Of a stretch of 64,000 nucleotides of DNA, positions 34,041 to 43,377 are shown one piece after another. A model generated the notes under the pieces. The model saw only the letters and a list, made by a program, of their open reading frames with translations, did not search any database and had not been told where the DNA came from. Within the stretch, counting starts at the first letter, position 1, and each line of letters begins with the position of its first letter. The translations under genes and the position numbers were made by a program. Origin of the DNA: Mycolicibacter heraklionensis (GTDB lineage: Bacteria > Actinomycetota > Actinomycetes > Mycobacteriales > Mycobacteriaceae); the NCBI GenBank assembly GCA_001673575.1, contig LZME01000116.1, positions 1 to 64,000 of the forward strand, in the 5' to 3' direction.

Positions 34041-34724
34041 TTAGCCCTCCAGCTTGTACCCGAGTCCGCGCACGGTAACTAGGTGCACTGGATTGGCAGG
34101 GTCGGCCTCGATCTTGGACCGAAGTCGTTTGACGTGGACATCCAATGTTTTGGTGTCGCCGACGTAATCCGCACCCCAGACCCGGTCGATCAACTGGCCG
34201 CGGGTCAGCACGCGGCCGGTGTTGCGCATCAGGTACTCGAGCAGGTCGAACTCCTTGAGCGGCAAGGTAATCTGCTCGCCGTTCACCATGACCACGTGCC
34301 GTTCGACGTCCATGCGCACCGGGCCGGACTCCAGCACACCCTCGCCGACGCCGCCCTCGTCGTCGCCGCCGCGGCGCAACACCGCCCGGATCCGGGCGAT
34401 CAGCTCGCGGGCCGAATACGGCTTGGTCACGTAGTCGTCGGCGCCCAACTCCAGGCCGACGACCTTGTCGATCTCGCTGTCGCGGGCAGTGACCATAATC
34501 ACCGGCACACTGGACCGCGCGCGCAATTGTTTGCAGACGTCGGTGCCGGACATCCCCGGCAGCATCAGATCCAGCAGCACGATGTCGGCGCCGGCCCGGT
34601 CGAATTCGGCCAGGGCGGCGGTTCCATCGCCGACCACGGTGGCCTCAAAACCCTCTTTACGCAGCAGAAATGCCAACGGGTCGGCCAGCGATTCCTCGTC
34701 CTCGACGATCAAGACGTGTGTCAT
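34041..34724 (-). CDS. regX3: Two-component response regulator RegX3
   Basis: A 227-residue OmpR/PhoB-type regulator. The receiver domain (1-115) has the acidic pair DE at 9-10, phospho-acceptor Asp52 (VLLDLMLPG), Thr in MVTARDS and Lys in VTKPYSA. The C-terminal winged helix (about 135-225) ends in SKIEADPANPVHLVTVRGLGYKLEG. In mycobacteria SenX3 phosphorylates RegX3 under phosphate limitation to switch on the Pst/phosphate regulon and, in M. tuberculosis, ESX-5. It follows senX3 through an 18-codon mini-ORF. The protein lies at the right border of the accessory island. Confidence 0.97.
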   Translation of the reverse strand: MTHVLIVEDEESLADPLAFLLRKEGFEATVVGDGTAALAEFDRAGADIVLLDLMLPGMSGTDVCKQLRARSSVPVIMVTARDSEIDKVVGLELGADDYVTKPYSARELIARIRAVLRRGGDDEGGVGEGVLESGPVRMDVERHVVMVNGEQITLPLKEFDLLEYLMRNTGRVLTRGQLIDRVWGADYVGDTKTLDVHVKRLRSKIEADPANPVHLVTVRGLGYKLEG

Positions 34725-34777
34725 CGACGCTGCCCTTCCCCGTAGTTACCCTCTGCGTGATCGACAGCGGGTGCCAT
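34721..34777 (-). CDS. 18-codon mini-ORF bridging senX3 and regX3 (MIRU-like)
   Basis: An ORF of 18 sense codons whose ATG (34777-34775) overlaps the senX3 TGA as TGATG and whose TGA (34723-34721) overlaps the regX3 ATG as ATGA. It spells [18 protein letters not shown]. Its last part, GGGGAAGGG, also serves as the regX3 ribosome site. In M. tuberculosis the same junction holds MIRU elements with exactly this overlapping-ORF property. Here only one short element is present. A coupling role is more likely than a functional peptide. Confidence 0.55.
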   Translation of the reverse strand: MAPAVDHAEGNYGEGQRR

Positions 34778-35958
34778 CACTGCTCCTCCTTCTCTGGGTT
34801 CAGACTGCCCTGGTAAGCGGGAATCGCCAAGGTAAATGTCGAACCGGTGCCCGGCTGGCTCCACAACGTGATGGTGCCGTTGTGGTTGGCCGCCACGTGT
34901 TTGACGATCGCCAACCCCAGCCCCGTGCCCCCGGTAGCCCGCGAGCGGGCCTTGTCGCTGCGGAAGAACCGTTCGAATACGCGCTGCTGGTCCTTGGGCG
35001 CAATACCGATGCCACGGTCGGTCACGGCGATCTCGATGAAACCCTCGCGGCGACGCCGGCTGATCGATACCGGCGAACCGTGCGGCGAGTAGGCGATCGC
35101 ATTGGACACCAGATTGGCCAGCGCGGTGACCAGCAGTGGTTCATCGCCGAGTACGCGCAGCCCGCTCGGGGCATCGGTGGTGATCGTGATCTCGGCGTTA
35201 TCGGCGGCCACCTTGTGCCGGGAGATCGCCTCGTTGACCACCGCGTCGACGTCGACGACGCCGAGGTCCGGCAGCGGGTCGGCTCCCTGCAGGCGGGACA
35301 GCTCGATCAGCTCACCGATCATGCTGGCGAGCCGGTTGGCCTCCACCAACACGCGCTCGGCAAACGGCCGCACCGCCTCGGGGTCGTCGGCCGACGCCAG
35401 CAGCGCCTCGGCGAGCAGCCCCATCGCCCCCACCGGGGTTTTCAGCTCATGGCTGACGTTGGCCACGAAGTCGCGCCGGCTGGCTTCCATACGGGCCTGC
35501 TCGGACTGGTCGTCGACGATCACCACGGCGAACCGGCGATCCTCTTCCGACAACAGCCGGGCATAGCCGCGCACGGCGGACAGATCCGACCGGGTGGCCC
35601 CGGGAGCCCGCTTGGCCACCGTCAGATCGAAGACGACTTCGTCGTCGCCGGCCAGCGCGCGTTGCGCGGCCGCCCAGGCCTCGTCGTCGAGCAACCGGCC
35701 GTGCACCAGTCCCAGCTCAGTGGCGCGCTCGTTGAGGTAGACGACGTCACGGTGGGAGTCGACGACCGCGATCCCCAGCGAGGCGTGCGACACGATCTGC
35801 TGCAGCATCTCCGCGACGGTGATCCCGGATCGCTCGGTCGCCGCCTTGCGGCGTCGCTCGGCCAGCCGCGGCGACAGCCACACGCCAGCCGCCAAGCCTG
35901 CCGCCAGCGCAGGAATCGCCGACGCTGCAGCAAGCGTCAGCGCCGAGGTCGCAGCCAC
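34777..35958 (-). CDS. senX3: Two-component sensor histidine kinase SenX3
   Basis: A 393-residue kinase with one hydrophobic N-terminal segment (about residues 4-28), a PAS-like domain (about 48-160), HisKA with phospho-accepting His170 in NVSHELKTP, and an HATPase domain with [13 protein letters not shown] (N box), [11 protein letters not shown] (G1) and GGTGLGLAI (G2). It senses phosphate status, together with PhoU and the Pst system in mycobacteria, and phosphorylates RegX3. GTG start at 35958. The 129-bp upstream gap contains TGAA-type direct repeats at about 36010-36060 that could be a RegX3 autoregulatory site; I could not settle the motif. Confidence 0.96.
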   Translation of the reverse strand: MAATSALTLAAASAIPALAAGLAAGVWLSPRLAERRRKAATERSGITVAEMLQQIVSHASLGIAVVDSHRDVVYLNERATELGLVHGRLLDDEAWAAAQRALAGDDEVVFDLTVAKRAPGATRSDLSAVRGYARLLSEEDRRFAVVIVDDQSEQARMEASRRDFVANVSHELKTPVGAMGLLAEALLASADDPEAVRPFAERVLVEANRLASMIGELIELSRLQGADPLPDLGVVDVDAVVNEAISRHKVAADNAEITITTDAPSGLRVLGDEPLLVTALANLVSNAIAYSPHGSPVSISRRRREGFIEIAVTDRGIGIAPKDQQRVFERFFRSDKARSRATGGTGLGLAIVKHVAANHNGTITLWSQPGTGSTFTLAIPAYQGSLNPEKEEQ

Positions 35959-36087
35959 GGCAAAATCGTACGCAGTCCGGCACCGTGAGCTGACCAGCGT
36001 TCGTCCGTGACGTGCGCCGAATGTGAATTCAACGCGAAGATTTCACCCGGGCTCCACCCGGCATTCACACTCGGCGGGCCAAAACCG

Positions 36088-36837
36088 CTACTTGGCGCCC
36101 TGGCTCGCGACCGCTGCGGCCCCGGCAGCCGCAGCCTCGGGGTCCAGGTAGACGCCGCCGGCAACCTTCGGGCGCAAGTCGGCATCCAAGTCGTACCGCA
36201 ACGGGATGCCGGTCGGGATGTTCAGCCCGACGACTTCCTCGTCGGACATTCCATCGAGGTATTTCACCAGCGCCCGCAACGAGTTGCCGTGCGCGGCGAT
36301 CAGCACCGTCTTGCCGCACCGCAGGTCCGGGACGACGACGTCGGTGAAGTACGGCAGAAAGCGCGCCACCACGTCGGCCAGGCACTCGGTCAGCGGGCCG
36401 CCGCCGATGTCGGCGTAACGGGGGTCGGTGTCCTGGCTGTAGCGGCTGCCGGCTTCGATCGGCGGCGGCGGGGTGTCGTAGCTGCGCCGCCACGTCATGA
36501 ACTGGTCGTCGCCGTAGCGCGCCTTGGTGGCGGCCTTGTCCAAGCCCTGCAGCGCACCGTAGTGGCGCTCGTTGAGCCGCCAGGTGCGGTGCACGGGGAT
36601 CCAGTGCCGGTCGGCGGCGTCCAGCGCCAGGTTCGCGGTGGTGATCGCCCGGCGCAGCAGCGAGGTGTAGAGCACGTCCGGCATCAGGTTGTGCTCGACC
36701 AGCAGCTCACCGGCACGGACCGCCTCGGCGCGGCCCTTGTCGGTCAGGTTGACGTCCATCCAGCCGGTGAACTGGTTGCTGGCGTTCCATTCGCTTTCGC
36801 CGTGGCGCAGGAGCACCAGGGTGGCAGTGTCAGACAT
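36088..36837 (-). CDS. gpm1: 2,3-bisphosphoglycerate-dependent phosphoglycerate mutase
   Basis: A 249-residue glycolytic/gluconeogenic enzyme that interconverts 3- and 2-phosphoglycerate. [10 protein letters not shown] (RHG motif, catalytic His12) begins it, [10 protein letters not shown] lies near 87-96, and the second catalytic His is in [12 protein letters not shown] near 184. The ATG at 36837 gives the standard start; the long upstream extension of the frame is antisense to the cutinase and was rejected. Upstream of senX3 as in M. tuberculosis, and divergent from the cutinase (76-bp gap). Confidence 0.97.
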   Translation of the reverse strand: MSDTATLVLLRHGESEWNASNQFTGWMDVNLTDKGRAEAVRAGELLVEHNLMPDVLYTSLLRRAITTANLALDAADRHWIPVHRTWRLNERHYGALQGLDKAATKARYGDDQFMTWRRSYDTPPPPIEAGSRYSQDTDPRYADIGGGPLTECLADVVARFLPYFTDVVVPDLRCGKTVLIAAHGNSLRALVKYLDGMSDEEVVGLNIPTGIPLRYDLDADLRPKVAGGVYLDPEAAAAGAAAVASQGAK

Positions 36838-36913
36838 GGGCGTCAGTGTCTCACGGGCGCCGATTGGGGTTACCGTCGAAGGAAGGTCCGTCAACCGGGA
36901 TCGGGGGTGTGGT

Positions 36914-37660
36914 GTGCACGTACCCCGCCGGCGGGCGCTCCCCCGCCTCCTCACCGCCGCGCTGCTGACGGTTTCGGTAGTACCGCTGACCGTGACGTCG
37001 CCGGCCGCGGACGCCACGCCGTGCGCCGACGTCGAAGTGGTCTTCGCCCGCGGCAGCGAGGAGCCACCCGGTGTCGGCAAGGTCGGGCAGGCATTCGTCG
37101 ACGCCCTGCGCTCCAAGCTCACCGACCGGTCGATGGTGGTGTATCCGGTCAACTACGCCGCCGCCAGCGGTTTTTCCAGCGGTCTCGATTTCGACCGAAG
37201 CGTGATCGCCGGGATCCGCGACGAGGTCAGCCACATCGAGTGGACAGCGCTGGACTGTCCGGACACCCAGATCGTGCTGGGCGGCTACTCCCAGGGCGCA
37301 GCGGTCACCGGTTATGCGACCGCGCAGTCGGTGCCGACCGGGTTACCGGACGAGCTGGTGCCGGATCTGCCGCGGCCGATGCCCGACGTGGTGGCCGACC
37401 ATGTCGCGGCGGTGATCCTGTTGGGGAAGCCCTCGGCGACGTTCATCCGGCGCTACGACGCGCCGCCGGTCCGGGTCGGCCCGCTGTATGTGGCCAAGAC
37501 CCGCGAGTACTGCGCTCACAACGACGCCGTCTGCGACGGCACTGACGGCATCCCGTTCGGGCATCTGGATTACCCGACGAACAGCATGCCCGCCGACGCC
37601 GCGGCGGTCGCCGCTCGCCGCATCGAAGCCAACGCGAATCGCGACGTCACCCTGCACTGA
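36914..37660 (+). CDS. Secreted cutinase-family esterase
   Basis: A 248-residue alpha/beta-hydrolase. The signal peptide is [23 protein letters not shown], cleaved near SPAADA (about residue 33). Mature features: [11 protein letters not shown] start, GYSQGA with the catalytic Ser near 123, and the Asp/His region at [17 protein letters not shown] near 215-231, with Cys pairs typical of cutinases. It hydrolyses carboxylic esters (cutin-like, lipid or polyester) outside the cell. GTG at 36914 follows GGGGG; weak ribosome site, so the start is tentative. No cutinase lies here in M. tuberculosis, so it is an addition between gpm1 and the YbjN gene. Confidence 0.88.
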   Translation: MHVPRRRALPRLLTAALLTVSVVPLTVTSPAADATPCADVEVVFARGSEEPPGVGKVGQAFVDALRSKLTDRSMVVYPVNYAAASGFSSGLDFDRSVIAGIRDEVSHIEWTALDCPDTQIVLGGYSQGAAVTGYATAQSVPTGLPDELVPDLPRPMPDVVADHVAAVILLGKPSATFIRRYDAPPVRVGPLYVAKTREYCAHNDAVCDGTDGIPFGHLDYPTNSMPADAAAVAARRIEANANRDVTLH

Positions 37661-37669
37661 GCGCGGCCC

Positions 37670-38191
37670 TCAATCCGCGTCGTCGCCATCCTTGCCGATT
37701 AAATGCTCGAACGCCCGCAGGTTCTTCAGCGACTGCCCGGTGGACACCCGCCACTCCCATTCCTTCTGGATCGAGGTGGCAAATCCCAACTCCAGCAACG
37801 TGTTGAAGTCGAAGTCGACGGCTTCGAGCACCTGTCCGAGCACCCGGTCGATCTCCTCGGCGGTCACCGAAGTCAGCGCCATCCGGCCGACCAGGTAGAT
37901 GTCGCCGACGTTGTCCAGCGTGTAGGCCACCCCGTAAAGCCGGCGGTTGCGCTTGAGCAGATACCGGTAAACCCCGGCGTGATTCTCGTCGGGCTTGCGG
38001 CAGACGAACGCCTCGACGCGCACCGAGTGCTCCCCGACGCTGAGGATGGTGTTGGTCTTGAGCTTGCGCTCGCCGGGCAGTTCCACCACCAGCCCCGGCA
38101 GCCCGCCGTGTGCGCCCGGCGTCGGCGTGTAGGTCAGCTCGGCGGCCTGCAGCGTGCGCTCGATGAGCTCCTGGACGTCGCCCCGGTTCAC
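37670..38191 (-). CDS. YbjN-domain protein (Rv0487-like)
   Basis: A 173-residue protein of the YbjN/putative sensory transduction family. The fold resembles type III secretion chaperones: an N-terminal helix (DVQELIERTLQ), a beta-sheet (GLVVELPGERKLKTNTILSVGEH, VRVEAFVCRKP, VYRYLLKRN) and C-terminal helices (AEEIDRVLGQVLEAVD, FNTLLELGF). Probably binds or chaperones other proteins; no catalytic residues. GTG at 38191 was chosen; the frame extends to a TTG at 38239, but that stretch contains an inverted repeat. It follows mshA as in M. tuberculosis. Confidence 0.85.
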   Translation of the reverse strand: MNRGDVQELIERTLQAAELTYTPTPGAHGGLPGLVVELPGERKLKTNTILSVGEHSVRVEAFVCRKPDENHAGVYRYLLKRNRRLYGVAYTLDNVGDIYLVGRMALTSVTAEEIDRVLGQVLEAVDFDFNTLLELGFATSIQKEWEWRVSTGQSLKNLRAFEHLIGKDGDDAD

Positions 38192-38216
38192 GCCCACCGC
38201 TGCCTCCCGTGTGCGT

Positions 38217-38273
38217 CGAGTGTGCGGTTTACTCGGCAATACACCGGTGCAGACCTCTTAAACCGCACACTCG
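38217..38273. repeat. 15-bp perfect inverted repeat between mshA and the YbjN gene
   Basis: CGAGTGTGCGGTTTA (38217-38231) and its exact complement (38259-38273) are separated by 27 bases, in the 115-bp gap after mshA. The size suggests a REP-like element or a terminator for mshA. I recall similar GTGTGCGG-containing elements elsewhere in mycobacteria, but cannot verify this here. Confidence 0.6.
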
Positions 38274-38306
38274 GCGCCGATAGGACGCGCGGTGTTGCCA
38301 TGCGGC

Positions 38307-39653
38307 TCACGCGCGTGCCCCGCGCCGCGTCGGCCAACGGCGCGGCCGACGCGCCGATCCGAGCACCCGCATCCGCCCGGCCCGGGCCGCGGCGAAGTCT
38401 TCGATCGCGTGGGTGTAGCTGGCCAACTGGGCGTCCACGGTGCGTTCCCAGGAGAACTGCGCCGCGTGGCTGACGGCGGCCCGGCGCATCGCCCATCCGC
38501 GAGGTCCCGAACCCAGCCGCAGCAGCTCGTCGAGAGCCGTTGCCCACGCCTCGATCCCGTGCCCGTCGACCAGTCGCCCGGTGACGCGATCGCGCACAGC
38601 CACCGGCAACCCGCCAACGGCCGCGGCAACCACCGGCGTCCCGCAGGCCTGCGCCTCCAGCGCCACCAGACCGAACGATTCGGAGTAGCTGGGCACGGCC
38701 ACCAGATCGGCGGCTTGGAACAGCGTCGCCAGATCCGCACGGGACTGCGGCGGCAGGAATGTCACCCGGTCACTGATACCCAGTTCGGCCGCCAGCCGAA
38801 CCAGGCCGCCCGGTTCCGCCAACCCGCTGCTGCCCGACGGTCCGCCGGCCACCACGACGCGTACCCCGGGCAGCTTCGCGGCCGCACGCAGCAGGATGTC
38901 GGGTGCCTTGAGCGGCTGGATGCGGCCGACGAAAGCCACGATCGGTTCGCCTGCCGACAACCCCAACGCCTGCCGGGCCGCCACCTTGTCGCCGGGCTGA
39001 AACACCTCCAGGTCGACGCCCGGATGCGCCACGTCGATCCGGCGCGGGTCCGCCTCGTGCAGCGCGATGAGTTGCTGCGCTTCGTCGTCGGTGTTGACGA
39101 TCAGCCGGTCCGCGGCATCGACGACCTGCTGTTCGCCGACCGTGCGCAGCGGCGGTTCCGGGGCGTCCCCGGCGGCCAACGCGGCGTTCTTTACCCCGGC
39201 CAGGGTGTGCGCGGTGTGCACCAGTGGCACCGCCCACCGATCCGCGGCCAGCCAGCCGACCTGACCCGACAGCCAGTAATGCGAATGCACGACGTCGTAG
39301 TAGCCGGGCTCGTGGGCGGCCTCGGCGCGCAGCACCCCGGCAGCGAACGCGCACAGCTGGGTGGGCAGGTCGTTCTTGTCCAGGCCTTCGAACGGCCCGG
39401 CCACCACGTTGCGCACCAGCACGCCGGGCGCGACGTGTTGCACCGGCGGGTCGATCGACGACGTGGCGCGGGTGAACACTTCCACTGCCACCCCGCGGCG
39501 CGCCAGATGCAGCGCGCTCTGCAGGACGTAGACGTTCATGCCGCCGGCATCGCCGGTGCCAGGCTGGGCCAGCGGCGAGGTGTGTACCGACAGCAGCGCT
39601 ACCCGGTGCACATCGGCTCTGCTGCCTCCGACCCCTCCGACGCCATAGCCCAC
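38307..39653 (-). CDS. mshA: D-inositol-3-phosphate N-acetylglucosaminyltransferase
   Basis: A 448-residue GT4 glycosyltransferase that joins UDP-GlcNAc to 1L-inositol-1-phosphate, the first step of mycothiol synthesis. The N-lobe motif [18 protein letters not shown] is near residue 25. [15 protein letters not shown] is near 240 and the donor-site Glu motif [23 protein letters not shown] near 330-352. GTG at 39653 keeps it 22 bases after the ROK gene; a later GTG at 39611 is possible. The two genes form one operon behind a Cys-rich leader ORF (41050-41130), which fits cysteine being a building block of mycothiol. Confidence 0.96.
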   Translation of the reverse strand: MGYGVGGVGGSRADVHRVALLSVHTSPLAQPGTGDAGGMNVYVLQSALHLARRGVAVEVFTRATSSIDPPVQHVAPGVLVRNVVAGPFEGLDKNDLPTQLCAFAAGVLRAEAAHEPGYYDVVHSHYWLSGQVGWLAADRWAVPLVHTAHTLAGVKNAALAAGDAPEPPLRTVGEQQVVDAADRLIVNTDDEAQQLIALHEADPRRIDVAHPGVDLEVFQPGDKVAARQALGLSAGEPIVAFVGRIQPLKAPDILLRAAAKLPGVRVVVAGGPSGSSGLAEPGGLVRLAAELGISDRVTFLPPQSRADLATLFQAADLVAVPSYSESFGLVALEAQACGTPVVAAAVGGLPVAVRDRVTGRLVDGHGIEAWATALDELLRLGSGPRGWAMRRAAVSHAAQFSWERTVDAQLASYTHAIEDFAAARAGRMRVLGSARRPRRWPTRRGARA

Positions 39654-39675
39654 CCCGCCATCTTGACAGGTGTGG

Positions 39676-40959
39676 TCAGGCGGACACTTCCGGGACCACG
39701 CGGGCGACCGGCCCGCGGGAACGCCGCATCGCCCCGACCGGGTCGGCGTAGAGCCCGCCCAGTGCCACAGTGCCGGCGCCGGCCTCTTGGACCCGGTTGC
39801 CGAACGCGGTGACGCGGATGCTGCGCGGCGACAGCACCGAGCGCTGGGTGAAGGCCCGCTCCACCTCGGCCATCCCCTCGGGGTATTCGGTGAAACCCTG
39901 CCCGCCGACCACCAGGTCATCGGGATTGAGTACGTCGCGCAACAGCGCGACCGCTTCGCCCAGTGCGCGGGCCCGCTCGGTCAGCAGTGCCGCCGCTCGC
40001 TCATCACCGCCACGCGCCTCGCGCACCAGGGTGGTCACCGCCGCCGACACGGCGCCCTTGCCCTCCGGCAGCAGCCGCAGCCGACGAGCCGCGGCCAGTA
40101 CCGCCTCGTCGCTGACGGTGGACTCGAGATGTCCGGAGCCCCCGAGCAGTTCGGAGTACACCGGCAGACCGGCGATGGTGCCGGGACCGCTGGCCGGGCT
40201 GTGCACCCGGCCGCCGATCACCAGGGCGTAGCCGACCGTTTCTCGGGCGTAGATGTAGAGGCTGGTGGTGCTGTTCGCCGTCGGCCGCCGCACTCCGAAC
40301 AGCAGTTCCGCCCCGGCCATCGCGTCCACGTGCGAGGCCACCGATACGGGCAGGCCCAGCTCCTCGGCCAGCACGGGTCCGACCGGCGCTGCCGTCCAGC
40401 CCAGCCGCGGGTGGTCCACGTGGCCGGTCGCCCCGTCCACCGCACCACCGGTCGCCACGCCGACCCACAGCGGCCGGCGCTTCTGCCAGCGGGTCAAATA
40501 CCGGCTGGCGCTGGCCGCCAGCGATGCCAGCGCCGGCGCCGCGCCGTTATTCGGCGTCGGGGTCTCGACGACGTCGAGCGTGCGGCCGAGCAGATCGGTG
40601 GCCACGATGCTGGTGGTCTTGGCCCCGATGTGCAGGCCCAGGGTGAGGAACGGTTCGTGGTTGACCACCACCGGCCGACGCGGCCGCCCGATCGCCCCGG
40701 ACGTGGCCAAGTCGGCGCGCTCCAACAGCAATCCGGCTTCCAGCAGCGCACTGACCTGGCGGTTGACCGTCGCCACGCTCAGCGAGGTGGCGCCGGCGAT
40801 GGCCTCACGGGCGACCGGACCGTGCTGCCGAACCGCGGCGAAGACCTCGGCGCCGGCGCTGTCGGCGAGCTGCAGGGCCGGGGCTACCACGCGCGGGTGG
40901 GAGCGGAGGCGACCGTTGCGGTGGCTGGCCAGGTGAGCGGTGAGAGAGGTAGTGCGCAC
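39676..40959 (-). CDS. ROK-family transcriptional regulator (Rv0485-like)
   Basis: A 427-residue protein with an N-terminal winged helix (about 38-85: [41 protein letters not shown]) and a ROK/ASKHA domain (about 110-395, [26 protein letters not shown]). The usual ROK zinc-binding Cys cluster is not visible, so sugar-kinase activity is unlikely. Rv0485 in M. tuberculosis is reported to control the PE13/PPE18 genes and virulence. GTG start at 40959 has AAGGA 8 bases before. It is the first full gene of the leader-ROK-mshA operon. Confidence 0.9.
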   Translation of the reverse strand: MRTTSLTAHLASHRNGRLRSHPRVVAPALQLADSAGAEVFAAVRQHGPVAREAIAGATSLSVATVNRQVSALLEAGLLLERADLATSGAIGRPRRPVVVNHEPFLTLGLHIGAKTTSIVATDLLGRTLDVVETPTPNNGAAPALASLAASASRYLTRWQKRRPLWVGVATGGAVDGATGHVDHPRLGWTAAPVGPVLAEELGLPVSVASHVDAMAGAELLFGVRRPTANSTTSLYIYARETVGYALVIGGRVHSPASGPGTIAGLPVYSELLGGSGHLESTVSDEAVLAAARRLRLLPEGKGAVSAAVTTLVREARGGDERAAALLTERARALGEAVALLRDVLNPDDLVVGGQGFTEYPEGMAEVERAFTQRSVLSPRSIRVTAFGNRVQEAGAGTVALGGLYADPVGAMRRSRGPVARVVPEVSA

Positions 40960-41049
40960 GAGATGTCCTTGTCTGGAGAAAAACCCGAATGACGGCCGTT
41001 TACGCCTACGACCCGGCGGATTCTCCTAAGGAGCGCTACTCGCAGCAGG

Positions 41050-41130
41050 TCAGGCGCAGCAACACGCGCGACAACACGCGCCGTGGGCGACCAGACAGAC
41101 CGCTGTCAGAAAGCGGGCACTGCGAGACAT
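41050..41130 (-). CDS. Cys-rich leader peptide of the ROK-mshA operon, probably leaderless
   Basis: A 26-codon ORF, ATG 41130 to TGA 41050, not captured by usual length cut-offs. The peptide starts MSRSARFLTAVCLVAHG and ends in a cluster CCRACCCA, giving six Cys in the last 15 residues. Polycysteine leaderless short ORFs that attenuate downstream sulfur genes in response to cysteine supply are described in M. smegmatis. A TAGATT -10 box (41143-41138, minus strand) ends 7 bases before the ATG, placing transcription start at the ATG. Ninety bases then lead to the ROK gene start, including CTCCTTAGGAG, which could pair with the ROK ribosome site region. Predicted role: cysteine-responsive control of mycothiol synthesis. 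Confidence 0.8.
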   Translation of the reverse strand: MSRSARFLTAVCLVAHGACCRACCCA

Positions 41131-41137
41131 AGCTGAG

Positions 41138-41159
41138 AATCTATCACGATCACTAAGGT
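41138..41159. promoter_or_regulatory. Overlapping divergent leaderless promoters
   Basis: Two TAnnnT -10 elements face away from each other 10 bases apart: TAGATT on the minus strand (41143-41138) and TAAGGT on the plus strand (41154-41159). Each ends exactly 7 bases before an ATG (41130 leader peptide, 41167 SDR). Both transcripts would be leaderless, and each promoter's -35 region would cover the other's start site. Confidence 0.6.
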
Positions 41160-41166
41160 TGACGCG

Positions 41167-41928
41167 ATGACGACATCTGCGCGCGATCAGCGCATCGCCG
41201 TGGTCACCGGCGCCAGCTCAGGTATCGGCGAGGCGACCGCGAGAACCCTTGCCGGACAAGGCTTTCACGTCATCGTGGCGGCCCGTCGCGCCGATCGGAT
41301 CGCCACGCTGGCCGACGAGATCGGCGGTACGGCCGTAGTGACCGATGTCACTGACCCGGCCGCTGTCACCGCACTGGCCCAGGCCTGCGATCAAGTCGGC
41401 GATTCGGTAAATGTGCTGGTCAACAATGCCGGGGGCGCCAAAGGTCTGGCGTCGGTGGAACTGGCCGACCTCGAGCACTGGCGCTGGATGTGGGAGACCA
41501 ATGTGCTGGGCACCCTGCAGGTGACGCGCGCACTGTTGCCCAAGCTCGTCGCGTCCGGGGACGGCCTGGTGGTCACGGTGACGTCGATCGCGGCGTTTGA
41601 GATCTATGACGGCGGCGCCGGCTACACCTCGGCCAAGCACGCCCAAAGCGCACTGCACCGCACGCTGCGCGGCGAATTGCTGGGAAAACCGGTGCGGCTC
41701 ACCGAAATCGCTCCCGGCATGGTGGACACCGAGTTCTCGCTGGTGCGCTTCGACGGCGACCGCGACCGCGCTGACGCCGTCTATTCCGGCCTGACTCCGC
41801 TGACGGCGGCCGACATCGCCGAGGTGATCGGGTTCGTGGCCTCGCGGCCACCGCACGTCGACCTCGACCAGATCGTCATCCGCCCACGCGACCAGGCATC
41901 GGCGACCCGGGCTAACCGCCGGGACTGA
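41167..41928 (+). CDS. Short-chain dehydrogenase/reductase (Rv0484c-like)
   Basis: A 253-residue classical SDR. TGASSGIGEATA near residue 15 binds the nucleotide; ARRADR after strand 2 suggests NADP preference; NNAGG near 92; the catalytic Ser in VTSIAAF near 142; YTSAK gives the Tyr-Lys pair near 155. Homologues resemble YdfG-type 3-hydroxy acid dehydrogenases. Transcript probably leaderless (TAAGGT 7 bases before the ATG). The final residues ANRRD and the TGA stop lie inside the first 56-bp repeat unit, so the C-terminus has been defined or altered by the repeat. Confidence 0.92.
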   Translation: MTTSARDQRIAVVTGASSGIGEATARTLAGQGFHVIVAARRADRIATLADEIGGTAVVTDVTDPAAVTALAQACDQVGDSVNVLVNNAGGAKGLASVELADLEHWRWMWETNVLGTLQVTRALLPKLVASGDGLVVTVTSIAAFEIYDGGAGYTSAKHAQSALHRTLRGELLGKPVRLTEIAPGMVDTEFSLVRFDGDRDRADAVYSGLTPLTAADIAEVIGFVASRPPHVDLDQIVIRPRDQASATRANRRD

Positions 41929-42035
41929 TGCGGCGGCCCAGCTTCGCCTCTCCTTCGTCGAGCCTCGCTAACCGCCGGGACTAATGCGGCGGCCCAGCTT
42001 CGCCTCTCCTTCGTCGAGCCTCGCTAACCGCCGGG
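41912..42035 (+). repeat. Tandem 56-bp repeat, two units, between convergent genes
   Basis: Units begin at 41912 and 41968; a third starts at 42024 and breaks off after about 12 bases. The unit differs from the 57-bp one at 414-584 mainly in CTAACCGCCGGGACT for CTGAACCACCGGGTC and by one base of length. The first unit supplies the SDR stop codon and the fragment at 42024 supplies the lprQ stop codon on the other strand, so the array fills the entire gap between two convergent genes. Confidence 0.9.
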
Positions 42036-43319
42036 CCGACTAGGGCTCGTCGTAGTCGTGGGGGTGCCCGACAGCGTCGGCGCATCGGTCGGGGTGGCCG
42101 GCGCGACGCTGGGCAGTGAGGTCCGGGTCGGTTCGGAACTCGACAAAGCCGACATCGAGACCCAGGTGTCCCAGTCCACGGCCCAGTCCCAGATATCGCC
42201 GTCGGCGTAGGACAGCTCGATCGAGCTGCCGGTCACCTCGACCGGGTCGCCGTAGATCGCGCTATGGAAGTACTGCTCGGCGTCGTCTGTCGATAAGTTG
42301 ATGCAGCCGTTGGTGACGTTGGTGTTGCCCTGCGCGCCCGCACTGGCCGGGTTGGCGTGGATGAACTCCCCGTTGTTGGAGATGCGGACCGCCCAGCGCT
42401 CATGGATGTTGCTGTAGCCGGCGGCCGGGTTGGACATGTAGAAGTCCGCGTACTTCTCGCTGACCACGTGGATGCCGTTGCGGGTGACGTTGCGCGGCTT
42501 GTCGGCTTCGCCGTAGCTGCAGGGGAAGTCCATGATCACACCCTCATCGCGGACCACCTGAATGCGGTGTGACGAGACTTCGGCGCGCACCACCTGGCGA
42601 CGGCCGATCGCGAAGTCCAGGGACATGTCCTGGGCCCCGTACGCGCCGTCGCCGAACGCCAGTCCGTAGAGCTTGGCGTTGACGCTGACCTTAGTTCCGG
42701 CCGGGAAATAGTCCCGGCTGCGCCAGTGCACCCGGGCCCCCTGCACCTCGTCGGGCAACCAGGCCCAACTGCCTTCCACCGGCGGCTCGGTGACGACGGT
42801 CAGCGCCCGCTCGACGGCCGCCTTGTCGGCGATCGGCCCGTCGAACTGCAGGATCACCGGCGCGGCGACCCCCACCGTCTGCCCATCGGCCAGCTGAAAG
42901 CCGCCGTCGATGACGACGGTGGGTGCGACCGTGGTGATGCTGCCGCTGACCGGCACCGCGTTGCCGTCGTGGCCCACCACCGACCCGCTCCAGGTGTAGA
43001 CGGAGTCATAGCCCAACGGTTCGGTGACGGTGTAGCGCGTGCGTTCCCGGTTGAAGGTTCCGCTGAGCACCTTTCCGGCCGGGCTGGTCAGTGCCACCCG
43101 CTGAAACCAGCCGTCGCGGACCGTGACGCCGACCGCGGCGGTGGGCAGCACGTCGGTCACCGCTCCGCTTTTCAGGGCGGGCTCGAATGTCAGGGCGGGC
43201 GCTGACGGTGGTGCGTTCTCGGCGCTCTTTCCGGGCCGGCCGAAACATCCCGCCAGTGTGGTCGGCGCCACCACCCCGGCAGCCAGCGCTGCCAACGCAC
43301 GTCGCCGGTTCAGGGTCAC
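42024..43319 (-). CDS. lprQ: L,D-transpeptidase lipoprotein LprQ (LdtMt5-like)
   Basis: A 431-residue lipoprotein. Signal peptide with Tat-like RRR and lipobox LAGC (Cys25). Two Ig-like domains (about 50-250) precede the YkuD catalytic domain (about 255-385), with SHxxNxNGC-type active site seen as [10 protein letters not shown] and VTNGCINLS, Cys being the nucleophile. It forms or edits 3-3 cross-links in peptidoglycan at the cell surface. After the domain comes a Ser/Thr/Pro-rich tail ending PSRPGG, whose last codons and TAG are part of the 56-bp repeat; the tail may have been extended or replaced by repeat insertion. Upstream of it on the same strand is murB. Confidence 0.93.
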   Translation of the reverse strand: MTLNRRRALAALAAGVVAPTTLAGCFGRPGKSAENAPPSAPALTFEPALKSGAVTDVLPTAAVGVTVRDGWFQRVALTSPAGKVLSGTFNRERTRYTVTEPLGYDSVYTWSGSVVGHDGNAVPVSGSITTVAPTVVIDGGFQLADGQTVGVAAPVILQFDGPIADKAAVERALTVVTEPPVEGSWAWLPDEVQGARVHWRSRDYFPAGTKVSVNAKLYGLAFGDGAYGAQDMSLDFAIGRRQVVRAEVSSHRIQVVRDEGVIMDFPCSYGEADKPRNVTRNGIHVVSEKYADFYMSNPAAGYSNIHERWAVRISNNGEFIHANPASAGAQGNTNVTNGCINLSTDDAEQYFHSAIYGDPVEVTGSSIELSYADGDIWDWAVDWDTWVSMSALSSSEPTRTSLPSVAPATPTDAPTLSGTPTTTTSPSRPGG

Positions 43320-43377
43320 GGCATTCCAAGATACCGGCCCAGCCGCCTGACCACCTGCGACGGAAATTACACCCGGT

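Noticed and set aside
36838..37152. N-terminal extension of gpm1 to 354 residues
   Set aside because: It is antisense to the cutinase; the RHGES motif sits 11 residues after ATG 36837, as in all family members.
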